DNA from: Armatimonadota bacterium
Lineage (GTDB): Bacteria; Armatimonadota; Zipacnadia; Zipacnadales; JABUFB01
Assembly (NCBI GenBank): GCA_013314775.1
Contig: JABUFB010000011.1
Location: 197,144 to 261,143 of the forward strand
Length of the DNA stretch: 64,000 nucleotides
Reading direction: 5' to 3'
Shown here: one piece after another, positions 35,402 through 44,580 of the stretch
Numbering within the stretch: position 1 is the first letter of the stretch
Layout of the letters: the number at the start of each line of letters is the position of its first letter
Translations under genes and position numbers: made by a program
The notes under the pieces: model-generated
Seen by the model: the letters and a program-made list of their open reading frames with translations, nothing else
Told to the model about the DNA's origin: nothing
Database searches by the model: none

Positions 35402-36577
35402 ATGCTCGATTACACTCTGCGCGACCTGTTCGCAATGATGCCCGAGCTGAATGCTTCGGACCTGCACATTCGGGCGTTCGAGCCACCCATCATGCGGGTT
35501 CACGGCGACCTGCAGCGGCTTGATCATCTCGCGGTCATGACACCCGACGACACGCGCGAGCTCATGTACGGTATCATGTCCGACGCCCAGCGGGAGCGGT
35601 TCGAGGAATCCTGGGTATTGGACATGGCTTACGAGATGGAGGGGATCGCCCGCTTCCGCGTCAACGTCTTCTATCAGCAGCATGCCGTGGGCGCGGTCAT
35701 GCGAATGATCCCCATCAAGATCCAGACCATCGATGAACTCGGGCTGCCCCAGGTCCTCAAAGAGTTCGCCATGCTTCCCCGCGGACTGGTCCTGGTCACC
35801 GGCCCCACCGGCTCGGGGAAATCTACTACCCTGGCGGCGATGGTGGACCACATCAACCGCAATCGCCGGGCCCACATCGTCACCATCGAAGACCCCATCG
35901 AGTTCGTGCACGAAGATAATATGTGTGCGGTGGAGCAGCGCGAGGTCGGGCAAGATACCACGAGCTTCAACGAAGCGCTGCGCCATGTCATGCGCGCAAC
36001 GCCCGACGTGATTCTCGTTGGTGAGATGCGCGACCTGGAAACTATCCAACTTGCCATCACCGCTGCGGAAACCGGCCACCTTGTGTTCGGAACCCTGCAT
36101 ACCACCGACGCAATGCAGACTGTCGACCGCGCGGTTGACGTCTTTCCGCCCCAGCAGCAGCAGCAAATCCGCACTCAGCTCTCGGTCACGCTCGCCGGTG
36201 TCGTCTGTCAGACGCTCCTGCCCCGCAAGGAAGGCGGCGGCCGCATTCCCGGCTTTGAGGTCATGAAGGGCACGCCGGCCATCCACGCTGTTATCCGAGA
36301 GGGCAAGACGCACATGCTGTACAACCTCATCCTGGCGGGTGCCGAGGACTCCATGGTCTGTCTTGACCAGTACCTGGCTGACCTGGTGAAGAACGAGTAC
36401 GTCAGCTTCGAGGCCGCCTTGGCAAAGTCGTCGTACCCGAATGAGTTCACGAAACGCTGCGGCGAATACGCGGTCATCCCCGAGGACGAGGACCTGCCAT
36501 TGGTCGGGTACGCGGACGAGCCACCACAGGCGCCCGAGGGCGGCTATGTACATGGCCAGCCACAGACCGGGCAATAG
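35402..36577 (+). CDS. PilT-family type IV pilus retraction ATPase (copy 2)
   Basis: 391 residues. Begins MLDYTLRDLFAMMPELNASDLHIRAF, then Walker A GPTGSGKST, VTIEDPIEFVHE, Walker B DVILVGEMRD and the His box TGHLVFGTLHTTD. The segment AIHAVIREGKTHMLYNLI resembles the PilT C-terminal helix. ATG 35402 is preceded by AGGAGGT. It follows copy 1 by 53 bases and precedes copy 3 by 45. The C-terminal acidic region (about 350-391) is unique to this copy. Confidence 0.9.
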   Translation: MLDYTLRDLFAMMPELNASDLHIRAFEPPIMRVHGDLQRLDHLAVMTPDDTRELMYGIMSDAQRERFEESWVLDMAYEMEGIARFRVNVFYQQHAVGAVMRMIPIKIQTIDELGLPQVLKEFAMLPRGLVLVTGPTGSGKSTTLAAMVDHINRNRRAHIVTIEDPIEFVHEDNMCAVEQREVGQDTTSFNEALRHVMRATPDVILVGEMRDLETIQLAITAAETGHLVFGTLHTTDAMQTVDRAVDVFPPQQQQQIRTQLSVTLAGVVCQTLLPRKEGGGRIPGFEVMKGTPAIHAVIREGKTHMLYNLILAGAEDSMVCLDQYLADLVKNEYVSFEAALAKSSYPNEFTKRCGEYAVIPEDEDLPLVGYADEPPQAPEGGYVHGQPQTGQ

Positions 36578-36622
36578 CCCGCGGCAATCAGCCGTTCACC
36601 TTTTCGTCCGGAGGCAACGACA

Positions 36623-37834
36623 ATGCCCGCGATGGACTTAGTCAAGCTGCTGGAATTCAGCGTTCGCCAGGAGGCGTCCGACCTTATTCTCAAGGCCGGA
36701 CAGCCGCCGATCTTCCGCATACACGGCGACCTGGTTCGCATGAAAGTCGATCCCCTGTCCGCAGACGACGTGCGCGCCACCTGCTACCAGATCCTCGACG
36801 CCGAACAGATCAACATCTTCGAGGAATCCCTGGAACTCGACTTCGCGTACGAACTGAAGGAAGTCTCGCGATTCCGTGGCAACATGATGGTCCAGCGAGG
36901 TCGCGTCACCGGCATCTACCGGACGATCCCGACCACCATCCGCACCATGGAAGATCTGGGCTTGCCCGAGATCTGCAAGCGTCTGGCAGATCAGCCGCGC
37001 GGTCTCGTTCTGGTCACTGGGCCCACCGGTTCAGGAAAGACAACCACGCTTGCCGCGATGATCGACTACATCAACAGCCGCCAGCCAGTGCACATCCTCA
37101 CCGTCGAAGACCCTATCGAATATGTACACCCGTGCAAGCGGGCACTGGTGAACCAGCGCGAAGTCCATGTGGACACTGAGAGCTTCGCCAGCGCGCTCAA
37201 GTACGCCCTGCGACAGGATCCTGATGTGATCCTCATCGGGGAGATGCGCGACCTGGAGACAATCCATCTTGCTATCACTGCGGCGGAAACGGGCCACCTT
37301 GTGTTCGGGACGCTGCACACCACCGACGCTGTCCAGACTGTGGACCGTATCATCGACGTCTTCCCTCCCTACCAGCAGCAGCAAGTGCGCATGCAGTTGT
37401 CGGTCAACCTGGTGGGTGTACTTTCCCAGGCGCTCGTGAAAACTCGGGATCTCAATGGCCGCGTCGCCGCGTTTGAGACCATGGAGGCGCTCCCCTCGAT
37501 CCGCAACATGATCCGTGAGGGCAAGACGCACCAGATCGGTTCCGCGATTCAGACCGGTTCCCGCCGCGGGATGTATAGCCTCGACCAGTCCTTGGTGACC
37601 TTGGTCAAGAAGGGCATTGCGGACGAGGACAGTGCGCGGTCCAAGGCTGCTAACGTGGACGCATTCGACGAACTCATGGCGGAAGACACCGTCATTGAGG
37701 GCGCAACCACGCTCGAGGCTGGAAAGGGACCGCGAACCGCAACCGCGGACGCTCGCGAGAGAGTGACCAGGGCCGAGTTCCAGCGCCGTCTGCAGCAACG
37801 ACGCGGCGGCGGCGGTGGAGGTCAGACCACCTGA
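36623..37834 (+). CDS. pilT: PilT-family type IV pilus retraction ATPase (copy 3, canonical PilT)
   Basis: 403 residues and the closest to classical PilT. MDLVKLLEFSVRQEASDLIL, Walker [20 protein letters not shown], Walker B DVILIGEMRD, His box TGHLVFGTLHTTD, the PilT signature SIRNMIREGKTHQI and TGSRRGMYSLDQSLVTL. A ~70-residue C-terminal extension ends in a Gly-rich run (GGGGGG). ATG 36623 has GGAGG. It is followed 32 bases later by a cysteine-rich membrane protein. Three adjacent copies suggest diversification of retraction motors; no pilin, PilB or PilC gene is in the window. Confidence 0.92.
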   Translation: MPAMDLVKLLEFSVRQEASDLILKAGQPPIFRIHGDLVRMKVDPLSADDVRATCYQILDAEQINIFEESLELDFAYELKEVSRFRGNMMVQRGRVTGIYRTIPTTIRTMEDLGLPEICKRLADQPRGLVLVTGPTGSGKTTTLAAMIDYINSRQPVHILTVEDPIEYVHPCKRALVNQREVHVDTESFASALKYALRQDPDVILIGEMRDLETIHLAITAAETGHLVFGTLHTTDAVQTVDRIIDVFPPYQQQQVRMQLSVNLVGVLSQALVKTRDLNGRVAAFETMEALPSIRNMIREGKTHQIGSAIQTGSRRGMYSLDQSLVTLVKKGIADEDSARSKAANVDAFDELMAEDTVIEGATTLEAGKGPRTATADARERVTRAEFQRRLQQRRGGGGGGQTT

Positions 37835-37866
37835 CGCCAATCTGCGCAACCCACAGAGGAAGGTAG

Positions 37867-39009
37867 ATGCAGAAGCAACGCCCCCAACCCCCAAATCAGA
37901 AGGCCGTCATCGACTGGGGCGACCTCATAGCCCGCCACAGCGCCACTCTGGTGAAGCTCGGCGGGCTTGGCGTTCTGGTCTGCCTGGGCTATTACTTCTA
38001 CGCGATCTACGGCGGCGACCTGCTCAGCAGCCCCGATGTGGGTCGCGCATATTATCTCGTCAGCACCTTCGGACAGGCGCTCACCATTTCGGCTTTCGTT
38101 TTCGCCCTCGGTCTGGTGCTCCTCACCCTCGATGAACTCGCATACTCCGTACTGGTCGCCATCGGCGGCCTCGGGCTTATGTTCGGTATCCCGTTCATGG
38201 TTGCGAGCAACCTCGGAAATGTTACCGGCGACCTTCAGAGGGTAACGGAGCGTATGTCGCGATCGGGTTCGGAAGCCGGAACTGCCGTTCTCTTCGTGGT
38301 CGCCCTGCGCATCCTGTACGAGCTCTACGTGCAGATCAAGGAGGCGCCTGAGCGCAGGCGAAAGAGGCTCGAAAAAGAGGAGAGCGAGGATAGCGGGGTC
38401 CTCAAGAAGCACAAGACAATCAAGCCCCCCACCGCTTTCAGCCCCTGCTGGGAGCTTCCTTTCTGTCATGAGCGCATCCGCGAAGTCTGCCCGGCGTACA
38501 AGGCGCGGAGGCCCTGCTGGCGCTTCGGCTCAGGGTGCAACTGCGACCCGCGACTCATCGAGCGCCTGATCCGGGCCGGCTCCCCCGCCAAGGGCCCACA
38601 GAGTGATATCCAGAAGGCCCGCGAAGGCGCCTATATCCGCTCAGACCTGGAAGCGGATATCCCATCCATCGACAAAGTGCAGCGCACCATCCCTTGCGTC
38701 AAGTGCCCCATTTTCACAGAGCACCAGCGCCTCAAGTTCAAGGTCGTCATCCCGATGGCAGTCCTGGCCACGGTGGTCGTCATGGGCGTCCTGTACACTC
38801 CCATCACGGCGGCTTGGGATGTGGTTGCGCAGAAGATCGTGAACATCGCTGCGAACGTCGCTCTCGGGGAAGTAAAGGCGCAGGACTGGTTTGGCTATCT
38901 GCAGGATGACGTCATTCGCGTCTCCTTCTTCATTCTGCTATCGCTTCTCGCCTTGTCCTATGTCCTCAAGTATACGGAGTGGATCGTCCTGCAGAAGAAG
39001 TGGCTGTAG
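37867..39009 (+). CDS. Polytopic membrane protein with an eight-cysteine cytosolic-type domain
   Basis: 380 residues. Hydrophobic segments near 29-50, 66-88, 92-114, 138-152, 293-313 and 355-375 frame a ~135-residue polar domain holding Cys194, 200, 208, 217, 224, 226, 277 and 280 (spacing CX5C, X7, C, X8, C, X6, CXC ... CX2C). Pieces such as CWELPFC, CPAYKARRPCW and CVKCP recall CW-type metal-binding regions of bacterial signalling proteins. That resemblance is by eye only. Ligand (Zn or Fe-S) and function are unknown. ATG 37867 has GAGGAAGG upstream. Placement after three pilus ATPases suggests a shared process. Confidence 0.6.
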   Translation: MQKQRPQPPNQKAVIDWGDLIARHSATLVKLGGLGVLVCLGYYFYAIYGGDLLSSPDVGRAYYLVSTFGQALTISAFVFALGLVLLTLDELAYSVLVAIGGLGLMFGIPFMVASNLGNVTGDLQRVTERMSRSGSEAGTAVLFVVALRILYELYVQIKEAPERRRKRLEKEESEDSGVLKKHKTIKPPTAFSPCWELPFCHERIREVCPAYKARRPCWRFGSGCNCDPRLIERLIRAGSPAKGPQSDIQKAREGAYIRSDLEADIPSIDKVQRTIPCVKCPIFTEHQRLKFKVVIPMAVLATVVVMGVLYTPITAAWDVVAQKIVNIAANVALGEVKAQDWFGYLQDDVIRVSFFILLSLLALSYVLKYTEWIVLQKKWL

Positions 39010-39057
39010 GCCCAAGACCGTCCTTTATGTATACGATTCGAGAACACCGACGAGAAC

Positions 39058-39083
39058 GGGGACTGCGCACATGCGCAGTCCCC
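39058..39083 (+). terminator. Hairpin between convergent genes
   Basis: Perfect 11-pair stem GGGGACTGCGC (39058-39068) / GCGCAGTCCCC (39073-39083) with loop ACAT, between the plus-strand gene ending 39009 and the minus-strand gene ending 39121. There is no T-run on either side, so it may act as an RNA 3' stabiliser or Rho-type end rather than an intrinsic terminator. Confidence 0.4.
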
Positions 39084-39120
39084 GCGTGATTCACAGCACA
39101 GCTTCCCGCCCCGGGGTTCG

Positions 39121-42100
39121 TCAGTCCGTGATCAACAGTCGCACGAAGCTGGAGCCCTGGAAGAGCGTGTTCAGGATTCCGGAGAATGTCATGCGAGACA
39201 CTTGCGGGATGTAGATGATATCGCCATCCTGCAACAATGGGTTGCCCTTCTGGTCGCCCCTGAGCGCGGTTCGCAGCGGACTGATCTCTGCTGCTCCGAG
39301 CCGGCCGTCGGGCAGCTTGCGGACGAGAATCGCGCGGTTGGGCGCTCCCTGACGCTCGATCCACCCCCCGGCCTCCCCGAGTACGTCCACTAGCCGGTCG
39401 CCCTTCTTGAAAGTGTAGTTCCCGGGGTTCTTCACGAGGCCGAGGATCGTGACACGGTGCATTGATTCCGAGACGATGATCAAGTCTCCATCCTGCAGAA
39501 GGGGATCGACCGGAACCTCGGACCCACGATCGATCATCGACATATCGATGAACTGCTGCTCCCCATTGCGCACAAGTTTCACGCAGTCGGTGGCTGCCGT
39601 GCTCGTGAAACCGCCCGCCTGGGCAATTGCCTGGGACAGTCTGGCGCCGGACCGCAGCGTATAGTGTCCCTCCCGCGCCACCTGCCCAAGCACGGCGACT
39701 TCCGGCAACTGGAGACTTCCCACGACCACAGTGTCGCCATCTTCCAGAAGCAGGTTCTGCTCGTCGCTCCGGTCGCTTTGAATCCGCGCCAGATCAACCT
39801 CGATGGTCTTCCCACCGCGCAGGATCGTAGCTTTGTCTGCGCGCGCTGTTTCCGAGATTCCCTCCGCAAGCGCGATCGCGTCAAGGACTCGGGCTCCCGG
39901 TTGGAACGGGAAGCGACCGGGGCGGTTGAGATGCCCTACCACTGAGACCCGGTAGTCTGCAGCAGGCACCACAAGGGTGTCGCCAGGCTTCAGTTTCGGG
40001 TCAATCGCCCCCGCTTCCCCCTGAAGAATGGGTCGAAGATCAACCTCAGTCCTGCTGCCGTCCTTGCTGGTGATAGACGCCTTGTCCAGAGCAGCGGTGT
40101 CCTTCACTCCGAGCGCGCGCGCCAGGGCCCACGAGACTCGCCCCTCACCGATCAACGTATAGGTGCCCGGCTGCTGCACCGCGCCGGCGACGGTCACGGG
40201 GTCGAGAGCGTTGACGACGATGGTGTCGCCCGAGAGAATGACCGGGTCGGCATCGCTGCCGGGTCGCGCCATCGCTGCCGCAACGTCAATGGTGGTCAGG
40301 GTGCCATCGGCCCGCATGAGTGTAGCCGTTCCAACCCCAGGTACGCTGAGACCAGCCGCACGTGCCACGGCCGCAGAGAACCGCTCTCCTCGCCCTACGG
40401 GATAGCGCCCCGGCGTTGTGACCGCACCGAGAATGGCAACGTCGCCCTGGGTGCGCGTGGGCACAAAGAGCACATCGCCTTTGGCCAGCAACAGGTTATC
40501 ACCCGCACCGGATAGCAGTTCCAGCACGTTGACTTCAACTTGCGTGCCGTCAGCCCGCCGCAGCACCGCTCGCTCCGGTTCGGCGTCGCTGGTCGCGCCG
40601 CCGCCCTTGGCGTAAAGATCGGACAGGCGGTCGCCCGTATGCACCGAATACAGCCCCGGATTGCGCACTGCGCCAACCACGGCGGCGAAACCGCGCAAGG
40701 AAGTTCCGACCACCAAGGTGTCTCCGCCACGCACCGGAACGTTCGCTGCCGGGTCATTGCGCACGAAAATCCCGTCCAAGTCCACGGCCAGCACGGTGCC
40801 GTCTTCGCGCATCAGGGTCGCAGTCGCGGCGTCCGCATTCGCGGCGAGCCCGCCGGCGCCGGCGATGACATCAGACACACGCGACCCTGTATACACCCGA
40901 ACCTTGCTGGGGGTTGTGACCTGCCCAAGCACCGCGACCTCGGCCCGCTCTTCAGCACTCAGAATCACTGTGTCTCCATCGAGCATGGTAACGTTCGCAT
41001 CCGGATCGAGGCGATCCAGCACCGCGTCCAGGTCGATCTCAACTGTCTCACCCGATCGCCGCACCAGCTTCGCGGGCTTGAGCGGCTTGTTGGTATTGGC
41101 GCCGCCCGCAGCTGCCAGGGCATCGGACAGCTTCGAGCCCGGCGGCAGTTCCACGTACCCGGGCCTGGCCAGTTCGCCAAGAAGCGTCACGCCCACGGTC
41201 TTTGTCTCAACGAAGAGCGTGTCGCCGTCGAGCAGCACGAGGTTCCGCACGGAGTCAGGCGCATTCATCGCGTCCGCGATCGGGACCTCAACCGTGGTGC
41301 CATCAGGCCGCAAGACGCTTACCGACTGGGCTCGAGATCCCGCTGCAAGGCCACCCGATGCAGCCAACGCGTCGGATACTCTGGCTCCCACAAGCAGACG
41401 CCGGTGCCCCGGGACAGCGACCTCGCCCAGCACCGCGACCTGCAGGTCTGCGGTTTCCACCAGGATGGTGTCACCCTCACGAAGCACGATGTTGGCCGCA
41501 TTGCTGGCGTCGCGCAGGATCGCACGCAGATCCACATTCTCTACGGTTCCGTCGGCCCGCATGAGCTTTGCAGACTGAGCGCGTGAGCCGGGAGCAAGCC
41601 CACCGGCAGTTGCCAGGGCGTCCGACACCCGAGCCCCGGGCCGCAAGCCCACATGTGCGGGCTGCGCTACCTCACCCAGCACCGCCACACGGATCTGCGC
41701 GGTGTCGATGACGATGATGTCGCCGTCCTCAAGCAACGGATTGGCCCCGGGCGCGTCGCCGGACATCGCCAGTGACGGGTCGACCAAGAGGGTCTCCCCG
41801 CGCATCCGGATTACTTTCGCCTGGTTGCGGTCCGCATTCGCAGTCAGACCGCCGGCGGCCGCGAGGGCATCGGCGAACCGGTTCCCGCGGCGCATGGCGT
41901 ACCGGTTGGGCTGCGCAACGGCGCCCAGGACCGATACATTCAGGGCAGCGCTTCGAACCACCAGGGTATCGCCGTCGCGCAGGGAAATGTTGAACTCGGG
42001 CTTGCGATCGATCAGCACGGCGTCGAGATCGATGGACACCAGCGTCCCATCGTCGCGCATGAGGTCGGCCACATTGGAGGTCTCACTTGTCAGACCCGCG

Positions 42101-43509
42101 ATCGCGATGAGATCTACCAGCTTTCGTGCTTCGCCCAAGGGGTAACGCCCCGGCTGTCGCACCGCTCCGAGAACGGCAACCTGGCCCCGGTCCAGCGTGC
42201 GAACGAGCAACGTGTCGCCGGGAGCAAGGGCTATATCCGCGCCGGGGTTCTTCTCGTCGAGCACCCCGCGCAGGTCGACTGGGATCACCGACCCGTCCTG
42301 CCGGACGATCGACGCTTCAGCGCGACGCGGATCGCCCAGCAAGCCGCCACTCGCCGCGATAGCCGCGGAAACGCGCGTTCCCGGCAAGAGTGTATGACGC
42401 CCTGGCGTCTGCACTGTGCCCAGGACCGTGTAGTCAGGCAGGTCGGGAATAAAGAGGGTGTCGCCCGACGCAAGGACAAGATCAGCAGCGCCCTGCTGCC
42501 CGCTGAGGACCTGATCGAGAGCGACCTTGAGAATGGTTCCATCCGCCCGCAGGAGTGATGCAGCCGATGGGTCTCCAACCGCCGTAATCCCGCCGGCCAT
42601 GCCCACGGCGTCTGACAACCGCGTCACCTTGTCGCGGTTGAGCGTCTTGACTCCTGGCTCATTCACCTGCCCAAGCACCGCGATGGTCTGCGGAACCGCC
42701 ACGGGAACGAGGATCGCGTCGCCGTCAACGAGGCGCAGGTTTGCCGGATCGTTGATATCTTCGGCGATTCGGCGCAGATCGATGACCGTCGTCTCGCTCC
42801 CGGCGCGTGTAAACTTGGCCTGGGACGGGTCAGCGGTGGGCAGGTAGCCGCCCGCCAGCGCCAGGGCATCGTGCAGCCGCAAGCCCTTTTCAGGAATCCG
42901 GAACATACCGGGCGTCTGCACAGCTCCCAGGACCGCGACCCGCTCCTCGCGGCGTTCATACACGATAAGGGTGGACCCACCAACGACCGGCGTACGCGGC
43001 GCAGCAGGGTCCACGGACATCTCAGCGTCGAGGTTCACGGTGGTGCGCTCCCCTGCGGGGCTGATCAGGAGCGCATTGGACATATCCGCGGTCGGGGACG
43101 CACCGCCCGCACTGGCAAGCGCCTGCTGGACGGTGAAAGGTTCGCGCATCACGTAGGAGCCCGGGTTCTTGACAGCACCGACCACAAACACCCGGTCCTC
43201 GCGATACTCCACGATATCCACCGACACTACGGGGTTGCGCAGTTCCTTGAGTAGCGCCTGGCGTAATTCGCCTGCGAGCCTTCCTGGGGTCTTCCCGGCA
43301 GCCGAAATCTCGCCCGCGTAGGGGTGCATGAACTTGCCGTCGGGACGGATCTGCACCCCGGTCATTGAGAACTCGGGGTGGTTCCAGACGGTGACGGCGA
43401 TGGTATCGCCGGTCCGCAGGACGTAGGCGTTATTGACCAGATCCGCAGCCGGCGCGACAGTCGCTACCGCCGCCCCGAGCAGAACGGCGATCAGGCCCAG
43501 GCGTATCAT
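39121..43509 (-). CDS. Giant polysaccharide export protein with about 16 SLBB repeats
   Basis: 1462 residues. Signal peptide (MIRLGLIAVLLGAAVATVAPA, no lipobox Cys), a Poly_export (Wza-like) domain (about 28-105), then about 16 tandem SLBB repeats of ~80-88 residues. Each opens like VAVLGAVxxPGRY and contains RxSDALAxAGG, followed by a strand ending GDTLxV. It ends with a short C-terminal helix-strand. Wza-type exporters normally carry only one to three SLBB units, so this one is exceptional. It is probably an outer-membrane or periplasmic ring or tether for exopolysaccharide. ATG 43509 has GAGGAG. Distal gene of the locus reading leftward from the fusion enzyme. Confidence 0.88.
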   Translation of the reverse strand: MIRLGLIAVLLGAAVATVAPAADLVNNAYVLRTGDTIAVTVWNHPEFSMTGVQIRPDGKFMHPYAGEISAAGKTPGRLAGELRQALLKELRNPVVSVDIVEYREDRVFVVGAVKNPGSYVMREPFTVQQALASAGGASPTADMSNALLISPAGERTTVNLDAEMSVDPAAPRTPVVGGSTLIVYERREERVAVLGAVQTPGMFRIPEKGLRLHDALALAGGYLPTADPSQAKFTRAGSETTVIDLRRIAEDINDPANLRLVDGDAILVPVAVPQTIAVLGQVNEPGVKTLNRDKVTRLSDAVGMAGGITAVGDPSAASLLRADGTILKVALDQVLSGQQGAADLVLASGDTLFIPDLPDYTVLGTVQTPGRHTLLPGTRVSAAIAASGGLLGDPRRAEASIVRQDGSVIPVDLRGVLDEKNPGADIALAPGDTLLVRTLDRGQVAVLGAVRQPGRYPLGEARKLVDLIAIAGLTSETSNVADLMRDDGTLVSIDLDAVLIDRKPEFNISLRDGDTLVVRSAALNVSVLGAVAQPNRYAMRRGNRFADALAAAGGLTANADRNQAKVIRMRGETLLVDPSLAMSGDAPGANPLLEDGDIIVIDTAQIRVAVLGEVAQPAHVGLRPGARVSDALATAGGLAPGSRAQSAKLMRADGTVENVDLRAILRDASNAANIVLREGDTILVETADLQVAVLGEVAVPGHRRLLVGARVSDALAASGGLAAGSRAQSVSVLRPDGTTVEVPIADAMNAPDSVRNLVLLDGDTLFVETKTVGVTLLGELARPGYVELPPGSKLSDALAAAGGANTNKPLKPAKLVRRSGETVEIDLDAVLDRLDPDANVTMLDGDTVILSAEERAEVAVLGQVTTPSKVRVYTGSRVSDVIAGAGGLAANADAATATLMREDGTVLAVDLDGIFVRNDPAANVPVRGGDTLVVGTSLRGFAAVVGAVRNPGLYSVHTGDRLSDLYAKGGGATSDAEPERAVLRRADGTQVEVNVLELLSGAGDNLLLAKGDVLFVPTRTQGDVAILGAVTTPGRYPVGRGERFSAAVARAAGLSVPGVGTATLMRADGTLTTIDVAAAMARPGSDADPVILSGDTIVVNALDPVTVAGAVQQPGTYTLIGEGRVSWALARALGVKDTAALDKASITSKDGSRTEVDLRPILQGEAGAIDPKLKPGDTLVVPAADYRVSVVGHLNRPGRFPFQPGARVLDAIALAEGISETARADKATILRGGKTIEVDLARIQSDRSDEQNLLLEDGDTVVVGSLQLPEVAVLGQVAREGHYTLRSGARLSQAIAQAGGFTSTAATDCVKLVRNGEQQFIDMSMIDRGSEVPVDPLLQDGDLIIVSESMHRVTILGLVKNPGNYTFKKGDRLVDVLGEAGGWIERQGAPNRAILVRKLPDGRLGAAEISPLRTALRGDQKGNPLLQDGDIIYIPQVSRMTFSGILNTLFQGSSFVRLLITD

Positions 43510-43567
43510 TGCATGCTCCTCGTTCGTGCGTCTTTGAGCGTCATCCGGACCACGGTCCGAATGGAGG

Positions 43568-44506
43568 TCAGCCGCCGGCTTGCCGATACCATTCGACCAC
43601 GCGCTCGAGACCTTCGCGCGTGCCCACTTGCGGGTCGTACCCGAAGGCTTCGCGGGCAGCCGAGATATCCGCTAGCGAATGCTTCACGTCGCCGGCCCTT
43701 GCCTCCGCATAAATCGGTTCGATGTTCGTCCCGATGATGTCATTGAGGTGCGCCAGCAGTTCGTTCAGGCTGATCCGGGCCCCGCAGGCAATGTTGAAGG
43801 CTTGTCCAGACCCTCCCGGCGATGTGGCCGCGCGGATATTAGCCTGGATTACATTGGCCACGTAAGTGAAATCCCGCGACTGCTCGCCGTCACCGAAGAT
43901 AGTCGGGCGCTCGCCCTTGAGCAGGAGTGTGACGAACAAGGGGATCACTGCCGCATACTGCGAGGTGGGGTCCTGACGCGGCCCAAAAACGTTGAAGTAC
44001 CGCAAGCAGACTGTCTCAAGTCCGTACACGTGAGTGAAGGACGCCGCATACGCCTCATCTGCAAGCTTCGAAGCGGCGTATGGCGAGATCGGCAGCGGTC
44101 GCATGCCCTCGTGTTTCGGCAGTTCGGGATTGGAGCCGTACACCGATGACGAGGAGGCGATGACTACTCGCTTCACACCCGCGTCCCTGGCAGCGATAAG
44201 CACATTCAGGGTGCCATTCACATTCGCTTCCGTGGTGGACACAGGGTCTTTGACCGAGCGCGGAACCGAGGGCAGCGCAGCCTGATGGAGGACATAATCG
44301 GCGCCTTCGAAGGCCGGGCGAATCGCCTCCAGGTCCCGGATGTCCTCCTCGAAAAGGGCAATGCTCTCTTCGATGTCGGAGAGATTCTCGCGGCGTCCCG
44401 TGGCGAAATTGTCGAGCACCCGCACGGTATCGCCGGCTTCGAGCAATGCCCGGGTGATATTGGAGCCGATGAACCCGGCGCCGCCTGTGACGAGGAAAGT
44501 TGCCAT
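43568..44506 (-). CDS. NAD-dependent sugar epimerase, WbpP/UDP-GlcNAc 4-epimerase-like
   Basis: 312-residue extended SDR. NAD-binding GGAGFIGSN near the N-terminus, ALPSVPRSVKDPVST, VIASSSSVYG, and catalytic YAASK. It most resembles the WbpP/UDP-GlcNAc or UDP-GalNAc 4-epimerase group (RYFNVFGPRQDPTSQYAAVIP), which makes precursors of surface glycans. ATG 44506 has GGGGGT upstream; an open frame to 44716 is ignored. Alternatives are UDP-glucose or UDP-glucuronate 4-epimerase. It lies between the SLBB and Gfo/Idh genes. Confidence 0.85.
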   Translation of the reverse strand: MATFLVTGGAGFIGSNITRALLEAGDTVRVLDNFATGRRENLSDIEESIALFEEDIRDLEAIRPAFEGADYVLHQAALPSVPRSVKDPVSTTEANVNGTLNVLIAARDAGVKRVVIASSSSVYGSNPELPKHEGMRPLPISPYAASKLADEAYAASFTHVYGLETVCLRYFNVFGPRQDPTSQYAAVIPLFVTLLLKGERPTIFGDGEQSRDFTYVANVIQANIRAATSPGGSGQAFNIACGARISLNELLAHLNDIIGTNIEPIYAEARAGDVKHSLADISAAREAFGYDPQVGTREGLERVVEWYRQAGG

Positions 44507-44580
44507 CGAGACCCCCTGGATGACCGTGATCTGGACTGCGGGAGCGACGTTGGGCCAACAGAAAACGGCGGGACGATCGC

